Assembly: GCA_934467435.1 (NCBI GenBank)
Contig: CAKSLR010000063.1
Location: 1-7,688, forward strand
Direction: 5' to 3'
Length of the DNA: 7,688 nt
Source of the DNA: an uncultured Eubacteriales bacterium
Lineage (GTDB): Bacteria > Bacillota > Clostridia > Oscillospirales > CAG-272
Below, piece by piece: positions 1 through 5,318 of this stretch. The translations under genes were made by a program, and so were the position numbers. The first letter of the stretch is position 1. Every line of letters starts with the position of its first letter. Under the pieces are notes generated by a model. The model was not told the origin of the DNA and did no database searches. It saw nothing but the letters and a program-made list of their open reading frames with translations.

Positions 1-207
1 GAAAAAACGCCGTACGCCCAGTTTTTCCGCTTTGAAGACCTGACACTGGTTCCCTTTGACCGTGACGCCATTCTGCCCGAGCAGATGGAAAAACGGGACC
101 TTGACCGCCTCAATGCCTATCATGAAAAAGTCTATGCCGCGCTCTCTCCCTACCTGGCGGGAGAAGAACTTGCCTTTCTTGCCGACGCAACCCATCCGAT
201 CGGCTGA
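1..207 (+). CDS. Xaa-Pro aminopeptidase (aminopeptidase P, M24B), C-terminal end only
   Basis: The frame is open from the first base and ends in TGA at 205-207, giving the last 68 residues of a protein whose start lies outside the window. The fragment reads through FEDLTLVPFDRDAI, then LNAYHEKVYAALSPYL, and ends in ATHPIG. This is the pattern of the small C-terminal domain found after the pita-bread catalytic domain in M24B aminopeptidase P, where a 'TLxPID...LNxYHxxVxxxLxPxL' stretch is typical. Such enzymes are cytoplasmic metallopeptidases that remove an N-terminal residue preceding proline. The metal-binding residues are upstream of the window, so catalytic competence cannot be judged. 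A strong hairpin follows seven bases after the stop codon. Confidence 0.85.
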   Translation, partial: EKTPYAQFFRFEDLTLVPFDRDAILPEQMEKRDLDRLNAYHEKVYAALSPYLAGEELAFLADATHPIG

Positions 208-213
208 TGCGCG

Positions 214-269
214 TTCGGTCGGGCGGAAACCGTGTTTCCGCCCGACCGAAAAAAGATTGACTTTTTTTC
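214..269 (+). terminator. Hairpin terminator after aminopeptidase P gene
   Basis: A perfect 17-bp inverted repeat (214-230 with 234-250, three-base loop) begins just after the stop codon. The run of seven T (262-268) comes eleven bases after the stem rather than directly after it, so it is not a textbook intrinsic terminator. Its position between the peptidase gene and the tRNA promoter makes 3'-end formation the likely role. Confidence 0.65.
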
Positions 270-278
270 AAAAACCCC

Positions 279-307
279 TTGCAATCGGCAAAGAAATGTG
301 CTATACT
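279..307 (+). promoter_or_regulatory. Sigma-A promoter of tRNA-Trp
   Basis: TTGCAA (279-284), a 17-base spacer and TATACT (302-307). The predicted transcription start is near 314, about five bases before the mature tRNA 5' end, which leaves a very short leader for RNase P to remove. Confidence 0.8.
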
Positions 308-318
308 ATCGGCGTTAT

Positions 319-394
319 AGGGGTATAGCTCAGTTGGTAGAGCAGCGGTCTCCAAAACCGCGTGTCCAGAGTTCGAGCCTTTGTGCCCCTGCCA
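319..394 (+). tRNA. tRNA-Trp (anticodon CCA)
   Basis: The sequence folds as a full cloverleaf. The acceptor stem is 319-325 with 384-390 (AGGGGTA/TGCCCCT, one T-G wobble) and the D stem is GCTC/GAGC (328-331/340-343). The anticodon stem is GCGGT/ACCGC (345-349/357-361) with loop CTCCAAA, placing anticodon CCA at 352-354. The T arm is CAGAG-TTCGAGC-CTTTG (367-383). G391 is the discriminator and CCA (392-394) is encoded. It decodes UGG. It has its own promoter and terminator, so it is a monocistronic tRNA gene. Confidence 0.96.
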
Positions 395-402
395 GAAAAA
401 AA

Positions 403-446
403 CACCGTGTTTATTGGGTTTTCCCGATATTTACGGTGCTTTTTTC
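403..446 (+). terminator. Intrinsic terminator of tRNA-Trp
   Basis: CACCGT (403-408) pairs with ACGGTG (433-438). An inner ATTGGG/CCCGAT pairing closes a TTTT loop, and a T run (440-445) follows almost at once. It begins nine bases after the CCA end, as expected for a single tRNA transcript. Confidence 0.85.
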
Positions 447-499
447 ACGCCTTCCGAAACACATTTTTTCACCGTTTTTTGCACCTTTTTGCAATAAAA

Positions 500-523
500 G
501 TATGTCAAAAAGTATGTCAAAAA
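500..523. repeat. Tandem 12-bp repeat downstream of tRNA-Trp
   Basis: Two exact head-to-tail copies of GTATGTCAAAAA (500-511 and 512-523), with the four A before the first copy also matching. They lie in an AT-rich stretch about 105 bases after the tRNA 3' end. No convincing gene covers them; overlapping open frames have no ribosome site and low-complexity translations. Short direct repeats beside a tRNA 3' end resemble integrase arm sites or debris of a lost integrated element, but no recombinase gene is present, so this is only a suggestion. Confidence 0.6.
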
Positions 524-532
524 ATAGAGATA

Positions 533-567
533 AAAAAGGCTGTTACCTTCCCAGTAGCAGCCTTTTT
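533..567. terminator. Bidirectional terminator-like hairpin
   Basis: AAAAAGGCTG (533-542) is exactly complementary to CAGCCTTTTT (558-567) around a 15-base loop. The A-rich left arm and T-rich right arm make it a plausible terminator on both strands. The tRNA already has its own terminator upstream, so what transcript this one serves is unknown. Confidence 0.65.
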
Positions 568-591
568 GTTTGCCTTCCGCCTTCCGCCTTG

Positions 592-624
592 CGCCCCCTG
601 GCCCTTGGACCGGGGCGGCTTTTT
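592..624 (+). terminator. Second terminator-like hairpin
   Basis: CGCCCC (592-597) pairs with GGGGCG (612-617), and a five-T run (620-624) follows after GC. It is the third terminator-like structure in about 180 bases and insulates the promoter that begins ten bases later. Confidence 0.55.
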
Positions 625-633
625 CCCTGAGGG

Positions 634-662
634 TTGACTTTCCTCAAAAAATGCGTTAAAAT
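634..662 (+). promoter_or_regulatory. Sigma-A promoter reading into the 669-872 region
   Basis: TTGACT (634-639), a 17-base spacer and TAAAAT (657-662). Predicted transcription start is about 669, a G, exactly at the 5' arm of a long-range stem. No protein gene starts within 300 bases, which points to an untranslated product or a long leader. Confidence 0.65.
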
Positions 663-668
663 AAATGC

Positions 669-872
669 GGAGCAGCACGGTCGATCGTGACTCATCGCGA
701 GAAGGTAACGGCTTCCTTGGGGTACTGCTCTTTCCTTATTCCTTTTCCGGGTTGTTTCTGCGACAACAACCACGCAAAAAACGATTTCATCAGCGCCCCG
801 GCTCATTCTGCCGAATCCCCTGCCGGTCAGCCCCAGCCAAACGTCTGACTGGGGTAGACGAAGTGCGTTTTT
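669..872 (+). ncRNA. Candidate structured RNA, family not recognised
   Basis: The region has a promoter at its left edge, a terminator-like end, and no credible coding frame. GGAGCAG at the predicted 5' end (669-675) pairs with CTGCTCT (725-731), extended inward by A677-T723 and C678-G722 across one mismatch. This would enclose a 5' domain of about 63 bases. At the right end GTCAGCCCCAG (826-836) pairs with CTGGGGTAGAC (849-859) with one mismatch, followed by TTTTT (868-872). I compared it by eye with 6S, SRP, tmRNA, RNase P, T-box and common riboswitch signatures and saw no match. It could be a free small RNA of about 200 bases or, if termination is conditional, a leader for the 31-residue membrane peptide gene at 976. 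Pairing alone is modest evidence. Confidence 0.4.
826..872 (+). terminator. Terminator-like hairpin at end of candidate RNA
   Basis: The stem is 826-836 with 849-859 (core CCCCAG/CTGGGG plus outer GTC/GAC). Five T begin eight bases after the stem. A competing smaller hairpin, CGTCT (842-846) with AGACG (856-860), uses the same bases. The late T run and the two mutually exclusive folds make it either an imperfect terminator or a switchable one. Confidence 0.45.
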
Positions 873-975
873 GATCGGATTTTGCCCGGATTCCCCCGGA
901 ATTCTACCGCAAAGGGATGTTATTTGGTACCTTTTTCTTTATACTGGTGGCAGCCGAAAACAGGAGGAAAACAAA

Positions 976-1071
976 ATGAACCAGGCAAACATCGGTGTAC
1001 TGATGGGCGTATCCATTGCCGAAATTCTTGCAGGCATTGCCGTCATCGGCGCCAAAAATATTCGGAAGTAA
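976..1071 (+). CDS. 31-residue single-span membrane peptide, unknown function
   Basis: The start is ATG at 976 because a full AGGAGG (962-967) lies eight bases upstream; longer in-frame extensions have no such site. The product has a hydrophobic, glycine- and alanine-rich segment over residues 5-25 (from NIGVLMG to AVIGAK) and a basic tail KNIRK, so it should span the membrane with the tail in the cytoplasm. A TATACT -10-like box is at 940-945 with no good -35, so it may be transcribed from that weak promoter or from the candidate RNA promoter at 634. A 23-bp-arm terminator follows after 26 bases. I do not recognise the family. Type I toxin peptides and small stress-membrane proteins have similar size and shape, but nothing here proves either. 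Confidence 0.6.
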   Translation: MNQANIGVLMGVSIAEILAGIAVIGAKNIRK

Positions 1072-1097
1072 CCGGCGGCACATCCTGTTCCAAAAGC

Positions 1098-1145
1098 GAA
1101 AGAAGCCCCCGGCGCCTGCCTTGGCAGGCGCCGGGGGCTTCTTTC
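1098..1145. terminator. Strong bidirectional terminator between convergent genes
   Basis: A perfect 23-base inverted repeat (1098-1120 with 1123-1145) has arms rich in G and C at the core and A/T at the outside (GAAAGAAG... and ...CTTCTTTC). It serves the small-peptide gene on the plus strand and the hsp20 gene, whose stop codon is nine bases beyond, on the minus strand. Confidence 0.9.
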
Positions 1146-1154
1146 AGAAGCGGA

Positions 1155-1586
1155 TTATTCAATGGTAATCTTACTGCCGGAAGAAAGCTTCTTCTGATCG
1201 ACCTTCGGCAAAACCACCGACAACACGCCGCTTTCATATTTTGCCTTGACATCTTCAGGCTTTACGGCACCACCAACGTAGAAACTACGCGAGCAGACAC
1301 CGGCATACCGCTCCTGACGGAGCACACGCCCTTTCTTGTCCTCTTCTTTCTTGTCAAGACCCTTTTCCGCACTGACGGTGAGGTAGCCGTCCTTGATATC
1401 CAAGTGAATCTCATCTTTCTTGAAACCAGGCAGATCCACAGCAAGTTCGTAACCCTCGTCCGTCTCGCGGATATCGGTTTTCATCAGGTTTCTTGCATTC
1501 TTTCCGTAGAGCGGATTATGCGCGCCAAAGAAACCGCCGTCAAAGAAATCGTCCAACATATTCTCACCAAAAATGCTCGGTACCAT
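1155..1586 (-). CDS. Small heat-shock protein, Hsp20/alpha-crystallin family
   Basis: This 143-residue protein is an ATP-independent cytoplasmic holdase that binds unfolding proteins and forms oligomers. Residues 1-35 are a phenylalanine-rich N-terminal arm (IFGENMLDDFFDGGFFG). Residues 36-128 are the alpha-crystallin domain, with DLPGFKKDEIHLDI (51-64), DGYLTVSAEK (66-75) and the conserved G-V-L of ESGVLSVVLPK (118-128). The tail ends in the I-x-I oligomerisation motif (Ile140-Thr-Ile142). Length is normal for the family. The ATG at 1586 has GGAGGA seven bases upstream. No CIRCE-like repeat is seen, so HrcA control is unlikely. The promoter is about 130 bases upstream, leaving a long structured leader. 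Confidence 0.95.
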   Translation of the reverse strand: MVPSIFGENMLDDFFDGGFFGAHNPLYGKNARNLMKTDIRETDEGYELAVDLPGFKKDEIHLDIKDGYLTVSAEKGLDKKEEDKKGRVLRQERYAGVCSRSFYVGGAVKPEDVKAKYESGVLSVVLPKVDQKKLSSGSKITIE

Positions 1587-1715
1587 AATGAAATCCTCCG
1601 TTATATTTTATTTTTTCGGATGCGGCAAACCGCATCGGCACTTTCCAAACCATGCCCTTTTGCTATGCTAACGCGACACCCATCGGAATCACTCCGTTTC
1701 TCTTTTCCTTTTACG
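1587..1715 (-). promoter_or_regulatory. Long structured 5' leader of hsp20, possible RNA thermometer
   Basis: If the promoter at 1722-1749 is used, the hsp20 mRNA carries about 129 untranslated bases. A perfect 7-bp hairpin with a four-base loop (GATGCGG/CCGCATC; plus-strand arms 1619-1625 and 1630-1636) sits just upstream of an A/T-rich stretch and the ribosome site CGGAGGAT. The bases ATCCG overlapping the end of that hairpin can pair weakly with either CGGA or GGAT of the ribosome site, and ATTCCG further upstream is another partner. Heat-shock leaders that mask the ribosome site are well known for Hsp20 genes (ROSE, fourU types), but no classical motif of either type is present. Confidence 0.35.
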
Positions 1716-1721
1716 CCTATT

Positions 1722-1749
1722 ATTATACCGTTTTTCCTTGCAAAAACAA
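1722..1749 (-). promoter_or_regulatory. Promoter of hsp20
   Basis: On the minus strand TTGTTT (plus 1744-1749), a 16-base spacer and a consensus TATAAT (plus 1722-1727). Transcription would start near 1715. Its -35 box abuts the -35 box of the divergent regulator promoter. Confidence 0.6.
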
Positions 1750-1766
1750 GAATCCCGTGATACAAT
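1738..1766 (+). promoter_or_regulatory. Extended -10 promoter of the PucR-type regulator gene
   Basis: TTGCAA (1738-1743), a 17-base spacer and TACAAT (1761-1766), preceded by TGA, the extended -10 TGn element (1758-1760). Start is predicted near 1773, giving a 49-base leader. Confidence 0.75.
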
Positions 1767-1821
1767 AAAAACGAAACCGTTTGTGCTCTCCGCACAATTT
1801 CAAACGAAAGGAGAAAACAAT

Positions 1822-3036
1822 TTGAACGAACCACGCTGGCAAACCGAAAATGTAAGCGTCCTGGTAACGGAGTTCTTTGAACAGGACGACCTTGGAAAAC
1901 TGGCACTGGATGTCGGCATATACCTGGATTGCCCACTGCTTGTGCTGGACGATGCCTTTCGCGTTGCAGCGCACTTTTGCCCGGTCGGCTTTTCGGATCC
2001 GCTGTTCCGAACCACCGTTGCGCAAGGGACAATTCCCTATGAAGCAAGCGCCCTGCTCGCCAAAAGCCCTGCCCTACGGGAGGGAAAAGCGGATTTTATC
2101 AAGTTGGAGGAAAGTCCTTTTCGCCGCAGGTTCGCACCGCTGGTCTGCACCGGCGTTCGGCTGGGCTGCCTGATCTGCATCGATACCGACGGGCATCTGT
2201 CCCGAATCTCTGAAGATGTCTGGCGGCAGATTGATCGGATTCTTGCCAAACAACTGTTTATTGAAACCAGCCGGCAGGATAAGCCTTTTGAAACCGCCGA
2301 GGACATTCTGATGCACCTTTTGGACGGCGGATTTCCCTCTGCCTCTTATTTTCGCTTACAGACTGTCGGCACTTACCTTGCCGATTTTCACCCTTACGCC
2401 TTTGCGCTGATAGACCTGACCGCATACCGTGACCGATACCCCGGCACGCGGCACCTGAAGGAGGAAATTCTCGCACGTTTTCCCGATTCCCATCCTTTTT
2501 TGTACCGGGGCGACGTATTTCTTTTTCTGCACGGCGAACGGGATGCGGAACACTTCCCCGAACCGGCAAAGGAATTCGGTCTGCAAGTGATGATCTCGGA
2601 ACCGATTTCGGATCTCTACGAACTCCCCGCCCTCTACCGCGCGGCATATGGCGCGCTGAAAATGATGGCGGAAGACCCCACGCACGGAAAGCACACCTGC
2701 ACGGTGGCAGAGGTACGGGTGCCGCTGCTGTTGAAGTGCCTGGAGAACCGTAACGAACTGATTTGCCCCGCGCTCCGTGCCCTTGCCGACCATGATCGAA
2801 AAAAAGGCACCGCATATTGCGAAACCCTGTATTTTTACCTAATGTGCAGCCGCTCGCTGAAACGAACCTGCGACGCGCTGTTTACCCACCGCAACACGGT
2901 TCTGTACCGCATCGGAAAAATGCGGGAGGATTTTGGGGTTCCGCTGGACGACCCGACAAAACACACGGAACTGCTGCTCGGCGTTGCCATTTTGTTGTTC
3001 CGTGACAAGGGGCCCTCGTTCTTTTTACGGGAATGA
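1822..3036 (+). CDS. PucR/CdaR-type transcriptional regulator
   Basis: The start is TTG at 1822, eight bases after AAAGGAG (1807-1813); the frame is open further upstream but that runs into the promoter. The product has 404 residues. Residues about 20-147 look like a GAF-like sensor module (from LGKLALDVGIYLDCP through VRLGCLICIDTDG). Residues about 155-300 resemble the GGDEF-like middle domain of CdaR proteins. Residues 337-392 are the PucR C-terminal helix-turn-helix: SLKRTCDALFTHRNTVLYRI, then GKMREDFGVPLDDP and ELLLGVAILL. This family senses small metabolites and usually activates nearby catabolic genes. No terminator follows, and the glycosidase operon begins 108 bases downstream, so that operon is the likely target; the effector is unknown. 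A divergent hsp20 gene shares the upstream region. Confidence 0.9.
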   Translation: MNEPRWQTENVSVLVTEFFEQDDLGKLALDVGIYLDCPLLVLDDAFRVAAHFCPVGFSDPLFRTTVAQGTIPYEASALLAKSPALREGKADFIKLEESPFRRRFAPLVCTGVRLGCLICIDTDGHLSRISEDVWRQIDRILAKQLFIETSRQDKPFETAEDILMHLLDGGFPSASYFRLQTVGTYLADFHPYAFALIDLTAYRDRYPGTRHLKEEILARFPDSHPFLYRGDVFLFLHGERDAEHFPEPAKEFGLQVMISEPISDLYELPALYRAAYGALKMMAEDPTHGKHTCTVAEVRVPLLLKCLENRNELICPALRALADHDRKKGTAYCETLYFYLMCSRSLKRTCDALFTHRNTVLYRIGKMREDFGVPLDDPTKHTELLLGVAILLFRDKGPSFFLRE

Positions 3037-3070
3037 CCGAAAGAAGCGGCGGAGTAAATCGCGAAAAGGA

Positions 3071-3100
3071 TTGACAACCACGCCCCGCCTGTGTTACAAT
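3071..3100 (+). promoter_or_regulatory. Extended -10 promoter of the glycosidase-SGNH operon
   Basis: Consensus TTGACA (3071-3076), an 18-base spacer and TACAAT (3095-3100), with TGT directly before the -10 box (3092-3094). Start is predicted near 3107, giving a leader of about 38 bases. I see no clear operator palindrome. GCAA occurs three times between 3107 and 3130, but spacing is irregular. Confidence 0.8.
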
Positions 3101-3144
3101 CGCACTGCAACCGAAGCAAATATCCGCAACAGGAGGTAACGGAA

Positions 3145-4641
3145 ATGAAGAAGGATCCTGCCCTCGCGCTTCATACCTACGTGAACCCGCTTTCTCTGCC
3201 CGACATCCCGTTCGGCACCGATGATTGGTGCAAAAACGAACACGGCATGTCAGACGCTTACGGTAAGCCGGAAGACAACACCGCACCCGATTACCGTTCG
3301 ATCAGTGATCCGACTGTGTTCTTCTGGGAGGATCGGTGGTACCTTTACCCCAGTTACGGTATGGCGTGGGTCAGTGAAGATTTTGAACATTGGCGCCATG
3401 TACGGACCAAACCCTACCACCCAAAATACAGCCCCGCAATCACCCCGTGGAAGGACGGCAAATTTCTGCTGACCGCCTGGTACTGCCCGCTGTACGTCGC
3501 GGATTCCCCGCTCGGGGATTTTACCGAAATCGGTGATTTCGAATTGCCGGACGGCAAAATGTTCCGCCCCTGCGACCCCGCCCTGTTCCGGGACGATGAC
3601 GGCAGGCTGTACCTCTATGAAGTCAAACTCCGAAAAAATCCCGCCGCATCGGAAGGTTTTTCGGTCAACATCGTCGGATACGAACTGGATCAAAACACCC
3701 CGACCCGGGTGGTACGCGGACCGATGGATATCGTTCTCATGAACCCCGAAAACAAGCCGTGGGAGCGGCATGGCGTTCACAACCAGGATACCTCTTTCGG
3801 GTGGGTGGAAGGTCCGCACCTGCTGAAATACCGCGGGTGCTACTATATGATTTACGCGGCGCCGGATACCAGCGATGCTTCCTACTGCATGGCGGTTTAC
3901 CGCTCCGGAGAATCTCCGCTGGATGGTTTTGTCTGTCAGAAGCGGAACCCGCTGACGGCGCACCGCACAGGCATTGTGACCGGTGCGGGGCACGGCTCGG
4001 TGGAACGCGGCCCCGGGGATACCCTGTGGGCATTTTACACCATTGCCGCCCCATGGGCACACCCTTACGAGAGGCGCATCGGCATGGATCTGGTGGCGGT
4101 AGACGAAGAGGGGGAGTTATACTGCCCGTTCGGCGTCACCGACACCCCACAGTATGTGCCCGGTTTTCGCAAAGACCCGCTTCACGAGGGAAACTCGCCC
4201 GGTCTTTTCAATCTGACTGCCGCCAAGCGCCCGACCGTATCGAGTTGCGCGGCAGGGCGGGATGCGGTCTATGCGACCGATGAAAACAATCTTTCTTTCT
4301 GGCTGCCGGAGGAAAACGACCCCGCACCGACCATGATGTGTTCCCTCTCCGGCAGATTTACCGTAAGCGCCCTGCGTCTCTTTTTCCGTGAAATCGGAGT
4401 GGATGTCCGGGCCGGCATTTTGCCGCAGCCGATCGGTTATCTTCTGGAGGGGGCGTGTGGCGACACATGGTTCCCCCTTGCCGACCGGCGGCAGAACCGG
4501 GAAGAACGCAATGTGGATTATATCACCTTTCCCGCACAGATCTGCGACAAAGTGCGCCTGACGCTGACAGGGAAAAACCCGCACACCCAGGTGGGACTGA
4601 TTGATTTTGCCGTATTCGGCAAACGGACGGAGGACGAATGA
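3145..4641 (+). CDS. GH43-like glycoside hydrolase with C-terminal F5/8-type-like domain
   Basis: The ATG at 3145 follows AGGAGGT (3131-3137) by seven bases and gives 498 residues. Residues about 50-340 form a beta-propeller pattern with the three acidic residues expected of GH43: Asp55 in SISDPTVFFW (putative base), Asp144 in RPCDPALFRDDDGRLYLYE (pKa modulator) and Glu222 in GWVEGPHLLKYRGCYYMIYA (putative acid). GAGHGSVERGP (280-290) matches the His-containing loop common in the family. Residues about 365-493 resemble a discoidin/F5-8C-like beta-sandwich, ending DKVRLTLTGK...VGLIDFAVFGK. No signal peptide is visible, so it should act in the cytoplasm on imported oligosaccharides. GH43 enzymes are mostly alpha-L-arabinofuranosidases or beta-xylosidases; the substrate here is not readable from sequence. 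The stop overlaps the next start (ATGA), implying coupled translation. Confidence 0.88.
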   Translation: MKKDPALALHTYVNPLSLPDIPFGTDDWCKNEHGMSDAYGKPEDNTAPDYRSISDPTVFFWEDRWYLYPSYGMAWVSEDFEHWRHVRTKPYHPKYSPAITPWKDGKFLLTAWYCPLYVADSPLGDFTEIGDFELPDGKMFRPCDPALFRDDDGRLYLYEVKLRKNPAASEGFSVNIVGYELDQNTPTRVVRGPMDIVLMNPENKPWERHGVHNQDTSFGWVEGPHLLKYRGCYYMIYAAPDTSDASYCMAVYRSGESPLDGFVCQKRNPLTAHRTGIVTGAGHGSVERGPGDTLWAFYTIAAPWAHPYERRIGMDLVAVDEEGELYCPFGVTDTPQYVPGFRKDPLHEGNSPGLFNLTAAKRPTVSSCAAGRDAVYATDENNLSFWLPEENDPAPTMMCSLSGRFTVSALRLFFREIGVDVRAGILPQPIGYLLEGACGDTWFPLADRRQNREERNVDYITFPAQICDKVRLTLTGKNPHTQVGLIDFAVFGKRTEDE

Positions 4642-5318
4642 AGATTGTATTTTTCGGTGACAGCATTACCGAGGGCTGTTTTGAAATTCTGAACATCAAC
4701 GGTACCCCGGAAATTCTGCGGGATCCGCCGTCGGGGTACGCGGCACGGGTGGCAAAGGCGCTGCCGGCACGCTTTCCGGACATACCGTTTGTCTTTGTCA
4801 ACCGCGGCAAAAGCGGTGACGCGACCGATGCGGCGCTGGGGCGGCTTGCATCCGACGTGCTGATCGAACACCCCGACCTTGTCATCTGCTGTTTCGGGCT
4901 GAACGATGCCGGATACCGGGATCCCGCTCTTTTTGCCACACGCCTCTCTGAAATCTTTGTGCATCTGCAGGCGGGCGGCGCAAAAGTAGTTTACATGACG
5001 CCGAATATGATGAACCGCTACGTATCGCCCGAAGTTCATGACGGTGTGCTTGCCACGGCACGGGACTGTGCCGCGTGCCAGAATGATGGCACCTTTGACC
5101 GCTATATGGAAGCAGCCATCGCCGCGGCACACGCGCACGGCGTTCCCGTAGCGGATGCGTACGCACGCTGGAAGGAACTGGACCGTTACGGTGTGGATAC
5201 CACGGCGCTACTCTGCAACCGCATCAATCACCCCACAAGAAAAATGCACGCCCTGTTTGCGGATGTTCTTTTAGAGGCCCTCGGCGCGGAGGGGGTGATC
5301 GTATCCGACTCGCAGTAA
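4638..5318 (+). CDS. SGNH/GDSL hydrolase 1 (probable esterase)
   Basis: The ATG at 4638 overlaps the glycosidase stop codon (ATGA), so it is translationally coupled. It encodes 226 residues. Block I is VFFGDSITEG with nucleophile Ser9, block II NRGKSGD with Gly57, and block III FGLND with Asn89. The block V histidine is probably His198 in LLCNRINHPTRKMH. The canonical Asp three residues before that histidine is replaced by Arg195, so the usual DxxH dyad is missing or altered. No signal peptide is present. In this setting the likely role is removal of acetyl or other acyl groups from carbohydrates; the true substrate is unknown. The last eight codons contain the ribosome site and start of the next SGNH gene. 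Confidence 0.9.
   Translation: MKIVFFGDSITEGCFEILNINGTPEILRDPPSGYAARVAKALPARFPDIPFVFVNRGKSGDATDAALGRLASDVLIEHPDLVICCFGLNDAGYRDPALFATRLSEIFVHLQAGGAKVVYMTPNMMNRYVSPEVHDGVLATARDCAACQNDGTFDRYMEAAIAAAHAHGVPVADAYARWKELDRYGVDTTALLCNRINHPTRKMHALFADVLLEALGAEGVIVSDSQ
5288..5302 (+). promoter_or_regulatory. Extended Shine-Dalgarno for the second SGNH gene
   Basis: AGGGGGTGATC (5290-5300) matches the complement of the 16S rRNA 3' end over eleven bases except one G in place of A, which can still pair as a G-U wobble. With the core aligned at 5291-5295, seven bases separate it from the ATC codon at 5303. It lies wholly inside the upstream SGNH gene. Internal sites like this also stimulate -1 frameshifting in some genes, and it overlaps a run of five G. 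Confidence 0.7.

Noticed and set aside
232..806. Open frames on both strands across tRNA-Trp and its downstream spacer
   Set aside because: They overlap the tRNA, terminators and repeats, have no ribosome sites and give low-complexity translations.
882..1760. Plus-strand open frame of 292 codons
   Set aside because: It runs antisense through hsp20, which has a clear domain, ribosome site and promoter; the translation of this frame resembles no protein and it has no ribosome site.
1587..1821. CIRCE/HrcA operator for hsp20
   Set aside because: No pair of nine-base TTAGCACTC/GAGTGCTAA arms is present in the divergent intergenic region.
3250..4062. Minus-strand open frame of 270 codons opposite the GH43-like gene
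   Set aside because: A GC-driven shadow of a gene with catalytic motifs; no ribosome site and no recognisable domain.
4518..5138. Minus-strand open frame of 206 codons opposite SGNH 1
   Set aside because: A shadow of the SGNH gene; the antisense translation lacks family features.
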